From Methylacidimicrobium sp. AP8 (GTDB lineage Bacteria > Verrucomicrobiota > Verrucomicrobiia > Methylacidiphilales > Methylacidiphilaceae): a stretch of 64,000 nt of DNA. The notes beneath the pieces were generated by a model that searched no databases, was not told the origin of the DNA, and saw nothing but the letters and a program-made list of their open reading frames with translations. Position numbers and translations under genes: made by a program. Of this stretch, positions 22,292-31,484 are shown piece by piece. Every line of letters starts with the position of its first letter. Position 1 is the stretch's first letter. Where the stretch lies: positions 992,001 through 1,056,000 of the forward strand of contig NZ_LR797830.1 in assembly GCF_903064525.1 (NCBI RefSeq), given 5' to 3'.

Positions 22292-23338
22292 TTAGGCCCC
22301 GGCGGGAACGATGCGTAACCTCGCCCTCCGCGCGGCGGCGAGGTAGGCCTCCCGGCAAAAGACAGGCGAAGGACGGGTTGCGGTCGGCGGGACCACCCCC
22401 GCCTCCCGGAGATTCCGCCAGACCCAATCCTCCTGCCCGGGATTCGGGTCATTGACGGCCGGCCCCGAAAAGATCACAAAGCGCCTTCCCGCGAGAAGGC
22501 CGGCAGGGGCGGGAAAGGGTCCGCATAAGCTGAGCGCCACCCAGTCTTTGGGCAGGCCGAGCCAACGCCGGCTTGCGAGCAGGTCGGCCAAGGCGAGGCG
22601 ATTTTCGGCCAGATCGCACCAGGCGCAGGCTTCGAGCAGCGATTCGATCAGGGCCGCGTGTGCCTCCGGTTCGCGGCCCGCAAAGTCGGGGTGGACCAGA
22701 AGAACCTTCTCCGGATGGTTCGGCTCCAGATCGGCGCTCGTGGCGACGCAGGAGCCGAAGCCTTCGACGAGCGCCGCGGATCCCCACGGTTCCCCCACGC
22801 AATACCCGTCCAGGTAGCCTTCCTTTAGGTGCACGGCCATCTGCGCAGGGGGCAGCACGGGGATGTAGACATCCCGGTCAGGATCGATCGCCCCGCGGCG
22901 AAGCCAGGAGCGCAGCAGAAAATGGTGAGCCGAAAAGCGGGATACAACCGCCAGCACCGGCTTTCGACCGGCCCGCGCTGCGAAAAGCCGCAAGGAGCGG
23001 GGATCGCGCACGCCGTCCGCCCAGAGGGATTTGGCTAGGATGAGGACGTTTCCCTGCTGGTTGAGGACGAGGCTGACCGAAACCGGAGAGGGGATGCAGC
23101 CGATTCCGAGAAGGGCGGAATACGGCAGACCGCAGACCGCATGGGCCGCATCGAGTTCCCGGTAAATGATCTTGTCGCGGATCGTGGCCCAACCCGGCTG
23201 CGGATCGATCCGAACCCGCAGCCCTCTCCGGGCGAAGATGCCCATCTCCTCGGCGACGGCGAAAGGGGCGGCATCGACCAGCGGGACGAAACCGATGCGT
23301 ACGGTCCGGCTGCCGGCGGCGCAGCGAGGTGCGGTCAT
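22292..23338 (-). CDS. Nitrate-binding NrtA/NasS-like protein
   Basis: A 348-residue periplasmic-binding-fold protein of the NrtA/CmpA family: VRIGFVPLVDAAPFAVAEEMGIFARRGLRV, AVCGLPYSALLGIG, YIPVLPPAQMAVHLKEGYLDGYCVGEPWG (each recognisable in part). There is no signal peptide or lipobox and no ABC permease or ATPase nearby, which favours a cytoplasmic nitrate sensor like NasS over a transporter component. However, the NasT antiterminator is not encoded here. The start at 23338 (MTAPRC) has GGAAG upstream; ATG 23368 is an alternative. It precedes the nitrate reductase on the same strand, with its own 195-bp spacer. Confidence 0.75.
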   Translation of the reverse strand: MTAPRCAAGSRTVRIGFVPLVDAAPFAVAEEMGIFARRGLRVRIDPQPGWATIRDKIIYRELDAAHAVCGLPYSALLGIGCIPSPVSVSLVLNQQGNVLILAKSLWADGVRDPRSLRLFAARAGRKPVLAVVSRFSAHHFLLRSWLRRGAIDPDRDVYIPVLPPAQMAVHLKEGYLDGYCVGEPWGSAALVEGFGSCVATSADLEPNHPEKVLLVHPDFAGREPEAHAALIESLLEACAWCDLAENRLALADLLASRRWLGLPKDWVALSLCGPFPAPAGLLAGRRFVIFSGPAVNDPNPGQEDWVWRNLREAGVVPPTATRPSPVFCREAYLAAARRARLRIVPAGA

Positions 23339-23438
23339 GCGGCTTGCTTCCGGGGAAGCAGGGACCATGCCAAAGCACCCCGGGGTTGCATCTGCCGAAT
23401 TGCGCAAAAAACATCGCTGCCATAAGCAATAAGCATCG

Positions 23439-24389
23439 ATGGAGGCTGATATCGATTGGCGGCAGTTGCGTGCTTTTATCGCTGTCGCGGAGAGCGGAAG
23501 CTTCACGCAAGCCGGCCGGCGAATTCGCCTGAGCCAGCCGGCGGTCAGCCGGGCGGTCGCCGCGCTCGAAAAGCAGCTCGGCGTGCCGCTCCTGGAGCGA
23601 GTCGGAAGGCGCGCCTCGCTTACCGGCGCGGGGCAAAAGCTGCTCGCTCGCGGTCGACGCCTTCTGGCGGAGACCGCCGCTCTCCGCGAGGAACTCCAGG
23701 CGTCGGAACGGCTGGGAGCCGGATCCCTGCGGCTCGCCGCCGATCCGAACGCTTGCCAATTTCTCCTCCCGGCGGTGCTGCGGGAGTTCAAGGAGAGCTT
23801 TCCGGCCTGCGGGTGGACGATCACCCCGGCAAGCTCGCTGGCGGCCGTCGATTTCCTCCGGGAGAAGAGTGCCGATGTAGCGATGGTGACCCGTCCGCTG
23901 CGGCTCCCCGCCTCCGTCCGCTTCGAACGGCTTTTCGAAGAAGAGCTCGTCTTCGCCGTGTCCCGCTCTCACCCCTGGAGCCTCAATCGGAGGGCGCCTC
24001 CGGGCGACCTCGAGAGGTATGCCTTCCTTCTGCCGGAAAAGGGGAGCGAAAGCTATGAGCTCATCGAACGCTACTTCGCCAAGAGGGGCAGGCGCCTGAA
24101 GATCTTGGCCGAGCTGGGAAGCGTCGAGGCGATTCGCGTCATGGCGGCCTACGGCCTCGGAGTCGGCATCCTGCCTCGCTGGTCGATTCCGGGCACGGCC
24201 GAGGAGGAGAAGCTTGTCGCGATCCCCTTGGGGCGGAACCCGCTCCGCCGGAGTTGGGGCCTTCTCACGCTGAAAGGGAGGCATCCCGGCTTGGCCGAGC
24301 GCGCCTTTCTCGAGCTCTGCCGCTCGATTGTTCCGCAGCTCATCCGGGAAAAGGCGAGAGGAGGCCCGTCCGCCTCCGACGGGGACTAG
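23439..24389 (+). CDS. LysR-type regulator next to nitrate genes
   Basis: A 316-residue LysR regulator. The N-terminal winged helix is clear: LRAFIAVAESGSFTQAGRRI, then LSQPAVSRAVAALEKQLG and LLERVGRRASLTGAG. A substrate-binding domain with the LAADPN and GLGVGILPRW segments follows. It is divergent from the nitrate-binding protein across about 100 bp that contains TTGCGCAA and the direct repeat ATAAGCAATAAGCAT, so it probably controls nitrate assimilation like NtcB or Cbl. The effector is unknown. Its 3' end overlaps the convergent membrane protein gene by 4 bp. Confidence 0.88.
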   Translation: MEADIDWRQLRAFIAVAESGSFTQAGRRIRLSQPAVSRAVAALEKQLGVPLLERVGRRASLTGAGQKLLARGRRLLAETAALREELQASERLGAGSLRLAADPNACQFLLPAVLREFKESFPACGWTITPASSLAAVDFLREKSADVAMVTRPLRLPASVRFERLFEEELVFAVSRSHPWSLNRRAPPGDLERYAFLLPEKGSESYELIERYFAKRGRRLKILAELGSVEAIRVMAAYGLGVGILPRWSIPGTAEEEKLVAIPLGRNPLRRSWGLLTLKGRHPGLAERAFLELCRSIVPQLIREKARGGPSASDGD

Positions 24390-25474
24390 CGGCACTCCGA
24401 GCGGTGCTCCCGTGAGGGAGAAACCGAGCGGCGCTCCCGAATGTTGCTCTTCGGCGGCTCGATGTAGGGCAGCAGCGTTCCGTCGTCAATCTGGGGCCGA
24501 ATGTCCGGGCAAATCCAGGGGTAGGCGCTCAGCACGAGGGCATCGGGCTTTTCGAGGACGACATAGGCCGACCCTACCCAGGTGCGTTCTTTAGAGCCCG
24601 TCACCTTAATCCCGGCGCAATCGGGAATGTCCACCGGTTCATTCAGCAGGACTTCCACGCACGGCTTCCGGCCCCCGAACGGCCGGTTAACCATTGGATA
24701 GATGTAAAACACATATAGCAAGAAGGCGGGAGCGACGAAAATGAGCGCCGGCATTGCGACACGCAACCACAAAAAACGATCCCAGTTCGTCAGCCGGCTG
24801 AACCATGCCGCCAGAAAGAAAAGAATTCCGGCCAACACAGAAAGAATGACGATGGCCAGCGAAATGGACCAAGGAGCGGGCGGAGCCCAATACAGCATCG
24901 CCAATCCTCCCAGCCACACAATCCAAGCAAGCACCGCTCCAAGGCGCAGAGCCCATAGCACGAGTTGATGCTGTGGGTCTTCGGGACGGCGCATCGGATC
25001 CCATGCGAAGGAGCTCACCACCAGCCCCGAGCCGATCGCGCCCACCCCAACCCAACCAATGCAGATGGCAAACATGGAACTGGTAGGGGTATGGCAAGGT
25101 AGCCAGTAAAGTGAAGCGGCCCATAGCCATAGCAACAATAGAGAGAATCCCAAAAACATGGTCGAGTAGGGTAGCGAAAGGAGCACGTGGAGACGGGGAG
25201 AGGAGGGCAAGCGGAGCCCCATTCGCCTCAGCCATTCGATGAAGGGAGGGAGCGTTCCAGCAAAGAGAAAAAATCCAAACGCGGTGGATGCGGCTAAAAA
25301 ACCGAGCTCGAAGAAGCCGATGGCCAGATAGTCAGCCTTCGCCAGCTCGACGGGAGCCAAACCATAGGAACCCAGATCGAGCGAAACCGAGAGAAAGCCC
25401 AGGACGTAGCTGACCCCGACCGCAAGCGCAACAAATTGGGACGCCTGCGTCAGGAACTGCGTCACCCTATCCAT
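24386..25474 (-). CDS. Hypothetical multi-pass membrane protein
   Basis: A 362-residue protein with about seven hydrophobic helices (roughly 12-33, 48-72, 96-122, 132-154, 176-200, 205-230 and 238-262). A soluble C-terminal domain of about 100 residues follows, with a cysteine pair (KPCVEVLL and DIPDCAGIKV) that could form a disulfide outside the membrane. No family is recognised. It is convergent with the LysR gene. The region upstream (25475-25810) contains the direct repeat. Confidence 0.6.
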   Translation of the reverse strand: MDRVTQFLTQASQFVALAVGVSYVLGFLSVSLDLGSYGLAPVELAKADYLAIGFFELGFLAASTAFGFFLFAGTLPPFIEWLRRMGLRLPSSPRLHVLLSLPYSTMFLGFSLLLLWLWAASLYWLPCHTPTSSMFAICIGWVGVGAIGSGLVVSSFAWDPMRRPEDPQHQLVLWALRLGAVLAWIVWLGGLAMLYWAPPAPWSISLAIVILSVLAGILFFLAAWFSRLTNWDRFLWLRVAMPALIFVAPAFLLYVFYIYPMVNRPFGGRKPCVEVLLNEPVDIPDCAGIKVTGSKERTWVGSAYVVLEKPDALVLSAYPWICPDIRPQIDDGTLLPYIEPPKSNIRERRSVSPSREHRSECR

Positions 25475-25612
25475 CGGCGCGCGCTCCTATTCCAGCCTGG
25501 AGTGTTCGGCCGGAACCGGATACACCCGGAAACTTCCGCCCGGGAATTCGGGGATCTCGCCGCACAGATTGAGGTATGCCATGACCAGGACCCCGGGCAA
25601 TCGGAATTGCGG

Positions 25613-25787
25613 AAGGCGGCGGTAAGAGTCAATCCTTTTTCGGCCGACCGGAGGAGAGCCGATCCTTCGAGCCCGGGCGAAGCCTGCGGGGAACCCTCCG
25701 AGCGAAACGTTCGTATCGGGACGCCGTCCCGACGGAAGCGAAGCAATGTTGTTGCCGGACGGGCAGGCTTCGTGGCAAAAGCGGTGC
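25613..25787 (+). repeat. 175-bp direct repeat, copy A
   Basis: Nearly identical to 31765-31939 without indels, starting at AAGGCGGCGG and ending at AAAAGCGG(T/C)GC; shorter similarity (CGGGTAAG) continues 11 bases later. It contains a stem CGGGACGCCGTCCCG and AT-rich CAATCCTTTTT. Both copies lie upstream of genes for secreted proteins of unknown function (starts at 25811 and 32055), so it could be a shared regulatory leader, a small RNA or a decayed mobile sequence. The rest of the 336-bp gap shows no gene. Confidence 0.8.
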
Positions 25788-25810
25788 AATCTTGTAACGG
25801 GTAAGAAAAA

Positions 25811-26740
25811 ATGGACTCGACGAGGACCAGCTGCTACCAAACCCAAGCCGCGCTGCGGCTCATATGTCTATTTCTTGTCCTAGTTCTGGGCGAGTTCCGG
25901 TTGCGGGCCGAGGGCCAGGCGGAAGGAGCTTCTCCCAAGGCCGACTTGGCCGCGCTCGTCCAAAAGCGGACGCTGAGCAACGAGGAGCTTTTATCCCTGG
26001 TGAAGACGATCGCCACCTGGCCATTGCCGGAGTTTAACAAGCTCCCCGGAGCCTTTAACGTGCCCTTTACCGGAGGCTTGCAGGGCCAATATCCCGCAGA
26101 ACTTTTCAACCTTCACTGGGGCGCGCCCTATTATTGCCAAGAACATGCTTCGATGTGGTTCGATCGGCCGTCCGTGCTCGTCGAGCCGCCACGCCCGGCT
26201 GAGGCTGCGCCTCTGTTTCCTATGGATGGACCTCTGTCCGCTGGCCTGGTGCTTGGCCGCCGTTTCGAGGCAGCCGTGGACGATCCCGATTCGGATCGCA
26301 AGGGAGCGGTTCTTGAAATCATCATTTACACTGACTGGAGTCTTTGGAAGGATAGCCGGGGCCGCTTGGTCTTTACACGGGTCAATCTCGCCTTCCGGAA
26401 GGGCCGGGTGTCGCTGCGGGAAGCCGACGTCATCCGTGCTTGGGGGAAGCCGTCCAGTTCGCAGCTTGAGAGCCACGAGGACACATGGGATCGGAATGTC
26501 CCCTATTCGGAAGTTGAATATGATCCTTCTCCGGGCAGTTCGGATACCGGGACAAAGTTTTGCTTCTACACGGCGTCGAGCGAGGAGGTGCCGCTCGAAG
26601 TGGAAATTCTGTTCCGCTTCCGCCAGCCGAAGCCGCCGGAGGAGCTAAGAAGAAGCCATTTTCCACCAAGGAGAAGCGATCCCCATGAACTCCCGAGCAG
26701 CGGTCCAGCCGCCTCCCGCAGCCCCTCCCCGGCTCCCTGA
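25811..26740 (+). CDS. Hypothetical exported protein
   Basis: A 309-residue protein starting MDSTRTSCYQTQAALRLI with a signal-like hydrophobic segment (CLFLVLVLGEF). The mature part is soluble, rich in aromatic residues (NLHWGAPYYCQEHASMWFD) and ends in a Ser/Pro/Arg-rich tail. No family is recognised. Its 3' end overlaps the next gene by 56 bp. It follows repeat copy A by 23 bp. Confidence 0.5.
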   Translation: MDSTRTSCYQTQAALRLICLFLVLVLGEFRLRAEGQAEGASPKADLAALVQKRTLSNEELLSLVKTIATWPLPEFNKLPGAFNVPFTGGLQGQYPAELFNLHWGAPYYCQEHASMWFDRPSVLVEPPRPAEAAPLFPMDGPLSAGLVLGRRFEAAVDDPDSDRKGAVLEIIIYTDWSLWKDSRGRLVFTRVNLAFRKGRVSLREADVIRAWGKPSSSQLESHEDTWDRNVPYSEVEYDPSPGSSDTGTKFCFYTASSEEVPLEVEILFRFRQPKPPEELRRSHFPPRRSDPHELPSSGPAASRSPSPAP

Positions 26741-27341
26741 TCCCACCAACACCCTCATCGTCGCGTGCGGAGAGGAGCACGCATGGATCGGCAGTTTTGA
26801 CTACGAGGAGCTTTGCCATGTTGTAAACGACGCGACGGATTGCGGCTTCCGCGATCTTGCTCTCGAGCTGCCCCGGGATTGGCAACCCTTGGTGAACGAG
26901 TTTCTTCGCGACGCGGAAGCCGATGTGCGGAAGTGGCGGCGGACGCAAGGACCCGACGCCACCTCGGAAGACGCTTGGGTCAACGTCGGCATACGGAAGT
27001 CATTAAAAAAGTCCTGGGACGCGACGTGGAAAAAACTGAGAGAAAACGGCTGCTATGTTCCGTCTGATGTCGCGACGGAGGTCGAATCGGGCAAGATCCT
27101 TGGGATGGTAGCCTGCGTCAATGGATTGCATCCCGAAGCGCGGATGCGGGTCCATTGCGTCGATCTTCCAAGCGAAGAGTGGCGGAAGGCGATCCGCGAG
27201 GGAGATCTCTTTTTGGGAGTCGCTCTTCCGCAAAGCTGCCAGAGGGAGATCGATGGATACCTCGCGCACGGGGAAACTCTGGCTCGGCAGGGGAAAAGGC
27301 TTTCTTCTCAAGCTGAGAAGAAGTTCGGGGAGGCGTTCTAG
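26685..27341 (+). CDS. Hypothetical protein, possible N-terminal half of a frameshifted gene
   Basis: A 218-residue protein with a proline-rich start. The segment TLIVACGEEHAWIGSFDYEE, followed by CGFRDLALELP, recalls the opening G-E-x-H block of the ChaN/EreA-like superfamily (heme-binding or erythromycin-esterase-like proteins); this is weak pattern similarity only. The frame stops at 27341, but the -1 frame from 27317 reads on with coding character into the next gene. Function unknown. Confidence 0.5.
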   Translation: MNSRAAVQPPPAAPPRLPDPTNTLIVACGEEHAWIGSFDYEELCHVVNDATDCGFRDLALELPRDWQPLVNEFLRDAEADVRKWRRTQGPDATSEDAWVNVGIRKSLKKSWDATWKKLRENGCYVPSDVATEVESGKILGMVACVNGLHPEARMRVHCVDLPSEEWRKAIREGDLFLGVALPQSCQREIDGYLAHGETLARQGKRLSSQAEKKFGEAF

Positions 27342-27409
27342 CCAAGCTACAGGCCGCAAATCGGGAATTTGGACGGAGCCCGGAGCAACGCGCGGCTTTT
27401 TGGGCTCAA

Positions 27410-28543
27410 ATGAAGACTCTCTGCGAGGGCCCCCCCGGGATGGACTGGCGAGGACTGAATAGCTTAGCCCGGGCTTGGGCCTTGCATCCGGTGGAAAAGC
27501 CGCAGGTGCGGACCCTTCCTCTGGACGACCGGACCTATTGGCAGGAAGTCAGAAAGCCGATGCCCGAGCTCTTGCCGACGTCGGAAGTGACCGCGCGGTT
27601 CGTCGACGGTCGCACCGAGCGGATGGCGGCCCGCATGGCGGAGATCGCTCAATCGGTCCTACGGGAGGAGCCGGTCTGCCAAATGATCGCTTGGGCGGGC
27701 AAGCTTCATGTGGACCCGAATCTTCGGAGGGCCTCGCCTTACGATCCGCAAACGCTCCGGCGAACTCTGGGAAGCGAGCTCGCGGGACGGGCGGATACGC
27801 CGGCCTATGTTTGCGGTCAGAAGGGAGAAACGCTTTACGATCTCATCTGGCGAAAAGGAGAAGAATTTCAAAGGCGGGCCGAGGAGCGGGAGCGGGGGCG
27901 CTCCCAACCCGAGCGGAAGGCGCCTCCGAGGGAGTCCTCCGCCGGCGACAGGAAGCTGCCGCCGGTGCGGGTGTGCGCGCAAACGGTTCAGGATTTCGCG
28001 GCTCGGTTCCGGGGGGTCGCCGAAGCGATGGAGGCCGCCCGGGGCAGGGCGACCACGCCCGAGGAGTGGGCGGAAGCCCGGAGCAGGAAGCCGCGCCAGG
28101 GGCTGACGCCCGGTCAAAGGCTCTTTCTGGTCACGGCGCGGCAGCGGAATGCGTGGGAGCATCCTCCGGATCTTGCCCGGCAGCCGATCGGGGTGCTCCG
28201 GGGAGCAGCCAATGCGGAGGTCGCGGCGGCTGCGGCCCGTTTGCAGGAAGTTCCAGGGAGGCCTGCTGTTTCCCGCGGGTTGGTGCTCGCCAAAGCCGAT
28301 CCCGAGCGGAAGGAAAGGCAGGCGCAAGCGTTGGGCCGCCTGTCGGGAGTGTCGCGGGACGGCGTGGACGCGCGGGAAGGCGGCCGGCGGGAGGATCCGA
28401 TTTGGCGGGAGGCGATCCTCTCCAGGATTCCCGAGCTCAAGCATCCAGCGGAGTTGTCCTCGGAGAAGCTGACTCCGATTGATTACAGTAAAACGAATTG
28501 GCGGGTCGATCGCTGCCGGCAAGCGGCTCGCGAAGGGCGGTAA
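27410..28543 (+). CDS. Hypothetical protein, possible C-terminal half of a frameshifted gene
   Basis: A 377-residue protein. Its early segment RTERMAARMAEIAQSVL followed by MIAWAGKLHVDPN resembles the second conserved block of EreA-like proteins (R..MA..I ... +.WA.N.H+), complementing the block in the preceding gene. The C-terminal 250 residues are charged (Arg, Glu, Ala-rich) and look unlike any family I know. No good ribosome-binding site precedes ATG 27410, and in-frame coding sequence extends back to 27317, so the true start is doubtful. Confidence 0.5.
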   Translation: MKTLCEGPPGMDWRGLNSLARAWALHPVEKPQVRTLPLDDRTYWQEVRKPMPELLPTSEVTARFVDGRTERMAARMAEIAQSVLREEPVCQMIAWAGKLHVDPNLRRASPYDPQTLRRTLGSELAGRADTPAYVCGQKGETLYDLIWRKGEEFQRRAEERERGRSQPERKAPPRESSAGDRKLPPVRVCAQTVQDFAARFRGVAEAMEAARGRATTPEEWAEARSRKPRQGLTPGQRLFLVTARQRNAWEHPPDLARQPIGVLRGAANAEVAAAAARLQEVPGRPAVSRGLVLAKADPERKERQAQALGRLSGVSRDGVDAREGGRREDPIWREAILSRIPELKHPAELSSEKLTPIDYSKTNWRVDRCRQAAREGR

Positions 28544-28577
28544 GCGGATCGCCTCCTCGTTGCCTCGGGACCGGAGT

Positions 28578-29440
28578 ATGGCCGAACCGGAAGGAACATG
28601 CATCGCCGCAGGCGTGCGTCTTGATCCTGCCAAGATAGCTTGCGCAGGCATCCTTTGGCGGGTGCCTCCTCCCTATCGTTCTTGCTCTCGGTAGCCTTGG
28701 CATACTCCGTTTCCGGTGAGCTCCGAAGCGCTCCCGGTCCAACTGGACTCGGCAAAACGGTACTACACCCTCTCTCTGGCGGGACCCGCTGCTCCGGGCG
28801 AGGGGGCGCAGCCCTACGTCCGTTATCCGGCGGAATGGCGCTTTCAATAACGGCCATTTCTCACAAATTTCGTAGCCGAGGCGCCGCAAATGGGCTTGGG
28901 TGCGAGGCGGGCGCAGGTTTTCCACCGGAGCTGTATGAAGACATACTGCGAGGATGGCCAAAAACCCAAGCGAGAGCGAAGCAGACGAGCCCGTTTTGCA
29001 AGCCGTAGGAGAAAGCTTGTGAGAAATGGCCGTTAAGGGCTCCAGCTTACGTTTCGAGACCGAGAACGACGAAGTCGCTTATCTTCCTTACCTGGAATAC
29101 CGCGCTTGGGTCGGCGGCATCCCGCTCCCGGGGCAAAAGATCGGCAATCGGTATTTCTTCCGCATCGTCCTGCGGCGCCGGCAAACCGCCACGGTCCAGG
29201 TCTCTTCGCCTCCGCGTGTCCTGCCGATCGGCCCCGCCCGAAAGACCGACGAGTTTGAGGATCGTATCGAGTGGCGCGGCTGGAGGCCGCCCATCGAGGA
29301 TTTTGGGATCGTCGTCGACCTAGGTGGCATCTTTGCCGTCTACCGGAAACAAGCGCCCGCTCCCGGTCTCTCCTTTCCGCAATTTCTTGCAAACCGGATC
29401 GTCCAAATTTCACCGGGCGGCTACCGGCAGGGCGCGGGCA
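28578..29440 (+). pseudogene. Broken paralogue of the exported protein at 32055
   Basis: The sequence parallels the intact gene at 32055-32843, from MAEP through AKRYYTLSLAGPAAPG and LAYLPYLEYRAW-like (here VAYLPYLEYRAW) segments to VQISPGGYRQGAG. It carries a stop in the signal region (after PPYRSCSR, near 28694), frame changes, the 183-bp element at 28851 placed between GGCGGAATGGCG and GGCTCCAGC, and loss of the last 20 or so codons. Downstream of 29440 homology ends; up to 29620 no gene is evident. Confidence 0.85.
28851..29033 (-). mobile_element. IS5-like MITE, copy 3
   Basis: A 183-bp copy, inverted relative to copy 1, with terminal repeats CGGCCATTTCTCACAA and TTGTGAGAAATGGCCG. The flanks are ATAA (28847-28850) and TTAA (29034-29037), one mismatch, consistent with an older TTAA duplication. 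It has a few extra bases in the interior (CCAAAAACCCAAGCGAGAG) compared with copy 2. It is inserted in a pseudogene. Confidence 0.9.
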
Positions 29441-29620
29441 AGAAGACCGGTCGTGCGATCTTCCCCTCTCGGCGACGCAACCCGGGACGAACAGCGCGGA
29501 GGCGTTCTGTCGCTGCTTTACACCCGGGCCGTGAAGACGATCTCCAACTTTTTCTTTTCTGTGGTAAGACTACGCGCCAGAATCTCCGGCTGGAGAACTC
29601 TCGCGTACGGGAGGAAACCG

Positions 29621-31228
29621 ATGAAGCGCGCGCTCCGGCTCATCTGCGGTGGGTTCTTGCTCCTGCTGCTGCCTTCCGCGCGCGCTTGGGCCGCCAGCGC
29701 CACCGAAGTCTTCGCGCGGGTCTCTCCCAGTGTGGTGGTGGTATTGAGTCTGGACAGCGCCGGCAAGCCGCTGGCACAGGGCAGCGGGGTGGTGATCCGG
29801 AGCGGTGTGGTGGCGACCAACTGCCACGTCATCCAGGAAGGCAGCAGCTACACGGTGCGCGTCGACGGTCAGGATTACCCCGCGCGCCTGCGGGCCACCG
29901 ACTGGCGGCATGATGTGTGCAGCCTGGATGCTCCCAATCTTTCGGCGCCGCCGGTTGTGCTCGGCGACACGGCATCGCTCAAGGTCGGAGCCACGGTTTA
30001 CGCGATTGGCGCGCCGGAGGGATTGGAACTGTCGCTGTCGCAAGGAATCGTCTCCAGTCTGCGTCATGTAGGGGACGGCCGCTACATCCAGACCACCGCC
30101 GCGATCTCTCCGGGCTCCAGCGGTGGCGGCCTCTTCGACGATCAGGGGAAGTTGCTGGGCCTGACCAGCTTTGGCGTCAAAGGCGGCCAGCAGCTCAACT
30201 TCGCGTTGCCGGTGGAATGGATCAAGATGCTGCCGCAGCATGCGGCTCGGTTGTCGCGACGGGGCGAGAGCGAGGTCGCTTGGATCGGTCGCGCCGCTGT
30301 GCTGGAGGCTAGGAATGACTGGGGCGGTCTTCTATCGGTTTCCCAAGCCTGGGTGAAGGAGCAGCCCGAGAGCGCGCTCGCCTGGTATGCTCTGGGTGAA
30401 GCTTACGAGGCTGCCGGCCGGTATGCGGAGGCGCTCGAGGCCTGGCGTCAGTCGGTGAAGATCGATCCGCGAGATGCGCAGGCTTGGTTCCACCTGGGGA
30501 ATGTGTGCTTTAAGACCGGTCAGTACGCCGACGCGATTGCCGCGTGGCGGCAGACGTTGCAGCGTAATCCGCAGGAAGTGCATGCTTTGTACAACCTGGG
30601 CAGCGCCTACCACAAGACTCACCAGTACGCCGAGGCGATTGCGACCTGCCGTCAGTTGTTAAAGATCGACCCGCAGCAAACGGCGGCTTGGTGGCTCTTG
30701 GGAAATGCCTACGATGATGCCGGCCAGCGTACGGAGGCGGTTGAAGCCTACCGCGAGGGGTTGAAGATCGACCCGCACGATGCGATCGGTTGGTATAACT
30801 TGGGCGTGTGTTACTGGAACGCTCATCGGTATGCGGAGGCGATCGATGCCTCCCGGGAGGCGGTGAAACTCGACCCACAAAATGCGAGCGCTTGGTCCAA
30901 CCTGGGAAATGCCTACGAGGGTGCCGGTCGGTATGCGGAGGCGATCGAGGCCCTCGGCCAGGCACTGAAGATCGACCCGGGGCATTGGATCGCTTGGGGC
31001 AATCTGGGATGTACCTATTTGCACACCGGCCGGTATGCGGAGGCGATCGAGGCCCTCAACCAGGCAGCGAAGATCAACCCGCAGTCCGCGTCGATTTGGT
31101 ACAACCTGGGAGTCGCCTACAAGCTATCTGGCAAAAATGACCAGGCGATCGAGGTCTATCAAAAACTGAAGCCGGTGGCACCGGAACTGGCCAACGAGCT
31201 TGCCAAGCTTCTGAACGTGCCGCGCTGA
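29621..31228 (+). CDS. Exported trypsin-like serine protease with TPR repeats
   Basis: A 535-residue protein. A signal peptide (LICGGFLLLLLPSARAWAAS, cleaved near residue 25) is followed by a DegP/HtrA-like trypsin domain with a complete triad: H69 (TNCHVIQ), D98 (RHDVC) and S167 (SPGSSGGGLFD). There is no PDZ domain. Instead, residues of about 240-535 hold about eight TPR repeats of 34 residues (for example NLGNAYEGAGRYAEAIEALG). ATG 29621 follows GGGAGGAAA. It probably works in the periplasm in protein quality control or complex assembly; the TPRs suggest binding of partner proteins. It sits between two element copies. Confidence 0.88.
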   Translation: MKRALRLICGGFLLLLLPSARAWAASATEVFARVSPSVVVVLSLDSAGKPLAQGSGVVIRSGVVATNCHVIQEGSSYTVRVDGQDYPARLRATDWRHDVCSLDAPNLSAPPVVLGDTASLKVGATVYAIGAPEGLELSLSQGIVSSLRHVGDGRYIQTTAAISPGSSGGGLFDDQGKLLGLTSFGVKGGQQLNFALPVEWIKMLPQHAARLSRRGESEVAWIGRAAVLEARNDWGGLLSVSQAWVKEQPESALAWYALGEAYEAAGRYAEALEAWRQSVKIDPRDAQAWFHLGNVCFKTGQYADAIAAWRQTLQRNPQEVHALYNLGSAYHKTHQYAEAIATCRQLLKIDPQQTAAWWLLGNAYDDAGQRTEAVEAYREGLKIDPHDAIGWYNLGVCYWNAHRYAEAIDASREAVKLDPQNASAWSNLGNAYEGAGRYAEAIEALGQALKIDPGHWIAWGNLGCTYLHTGRYAEAIEALNQAAKINPQSASIWYNLGVAYKLSGKNDQAIEVYQKLKPVAPELANELAKLLNVPR

Positions 31229-31298
31229 TCCGGGGACGAAAGCGAGGAGCTTGAAAAGTCTTGAACATGGGGTGCTCTGGGTTGATGCCGCTGCTGAT

Positions 31299-31484
31299 TT
31301 AACGGCCATTTCTCACAAGCTTTCTCCTACGGCTTGCAAAACGGGCTCGTCTGCTTCGCTCCCGCTTGGTTTTCCATCCTCGCAGTATGTCTTCATACAG
31401 CTCCGGTGGAAAACCTGCGCCCGCCTCGCACCCAAGCCCATTTGCGGCGCCTCGGCTACGAAATGTGTGAGAAATGGCCGTTAA
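31299..31484 (+). mobile_element. IS5-like MITE, copy 4
   Basis: A 178-bp copy (31303-31480) in the same orientation as copy 1, flanked by perfect TTAA duplications (31299-31302 and 31481-31484). The right terminal repeat has one change (TGTGTGAGAAATGGCCG). It is intergenic, 74 bp after the protease gene. Confidence 0.92.

Noticed and set aside
30390-31190. Periodic DNA repeats that could suggest a repeat array
   Set aside because: The 102-bp period is in frame and encodes TPR motifs; spacing and divergence do not fit CRISPR.
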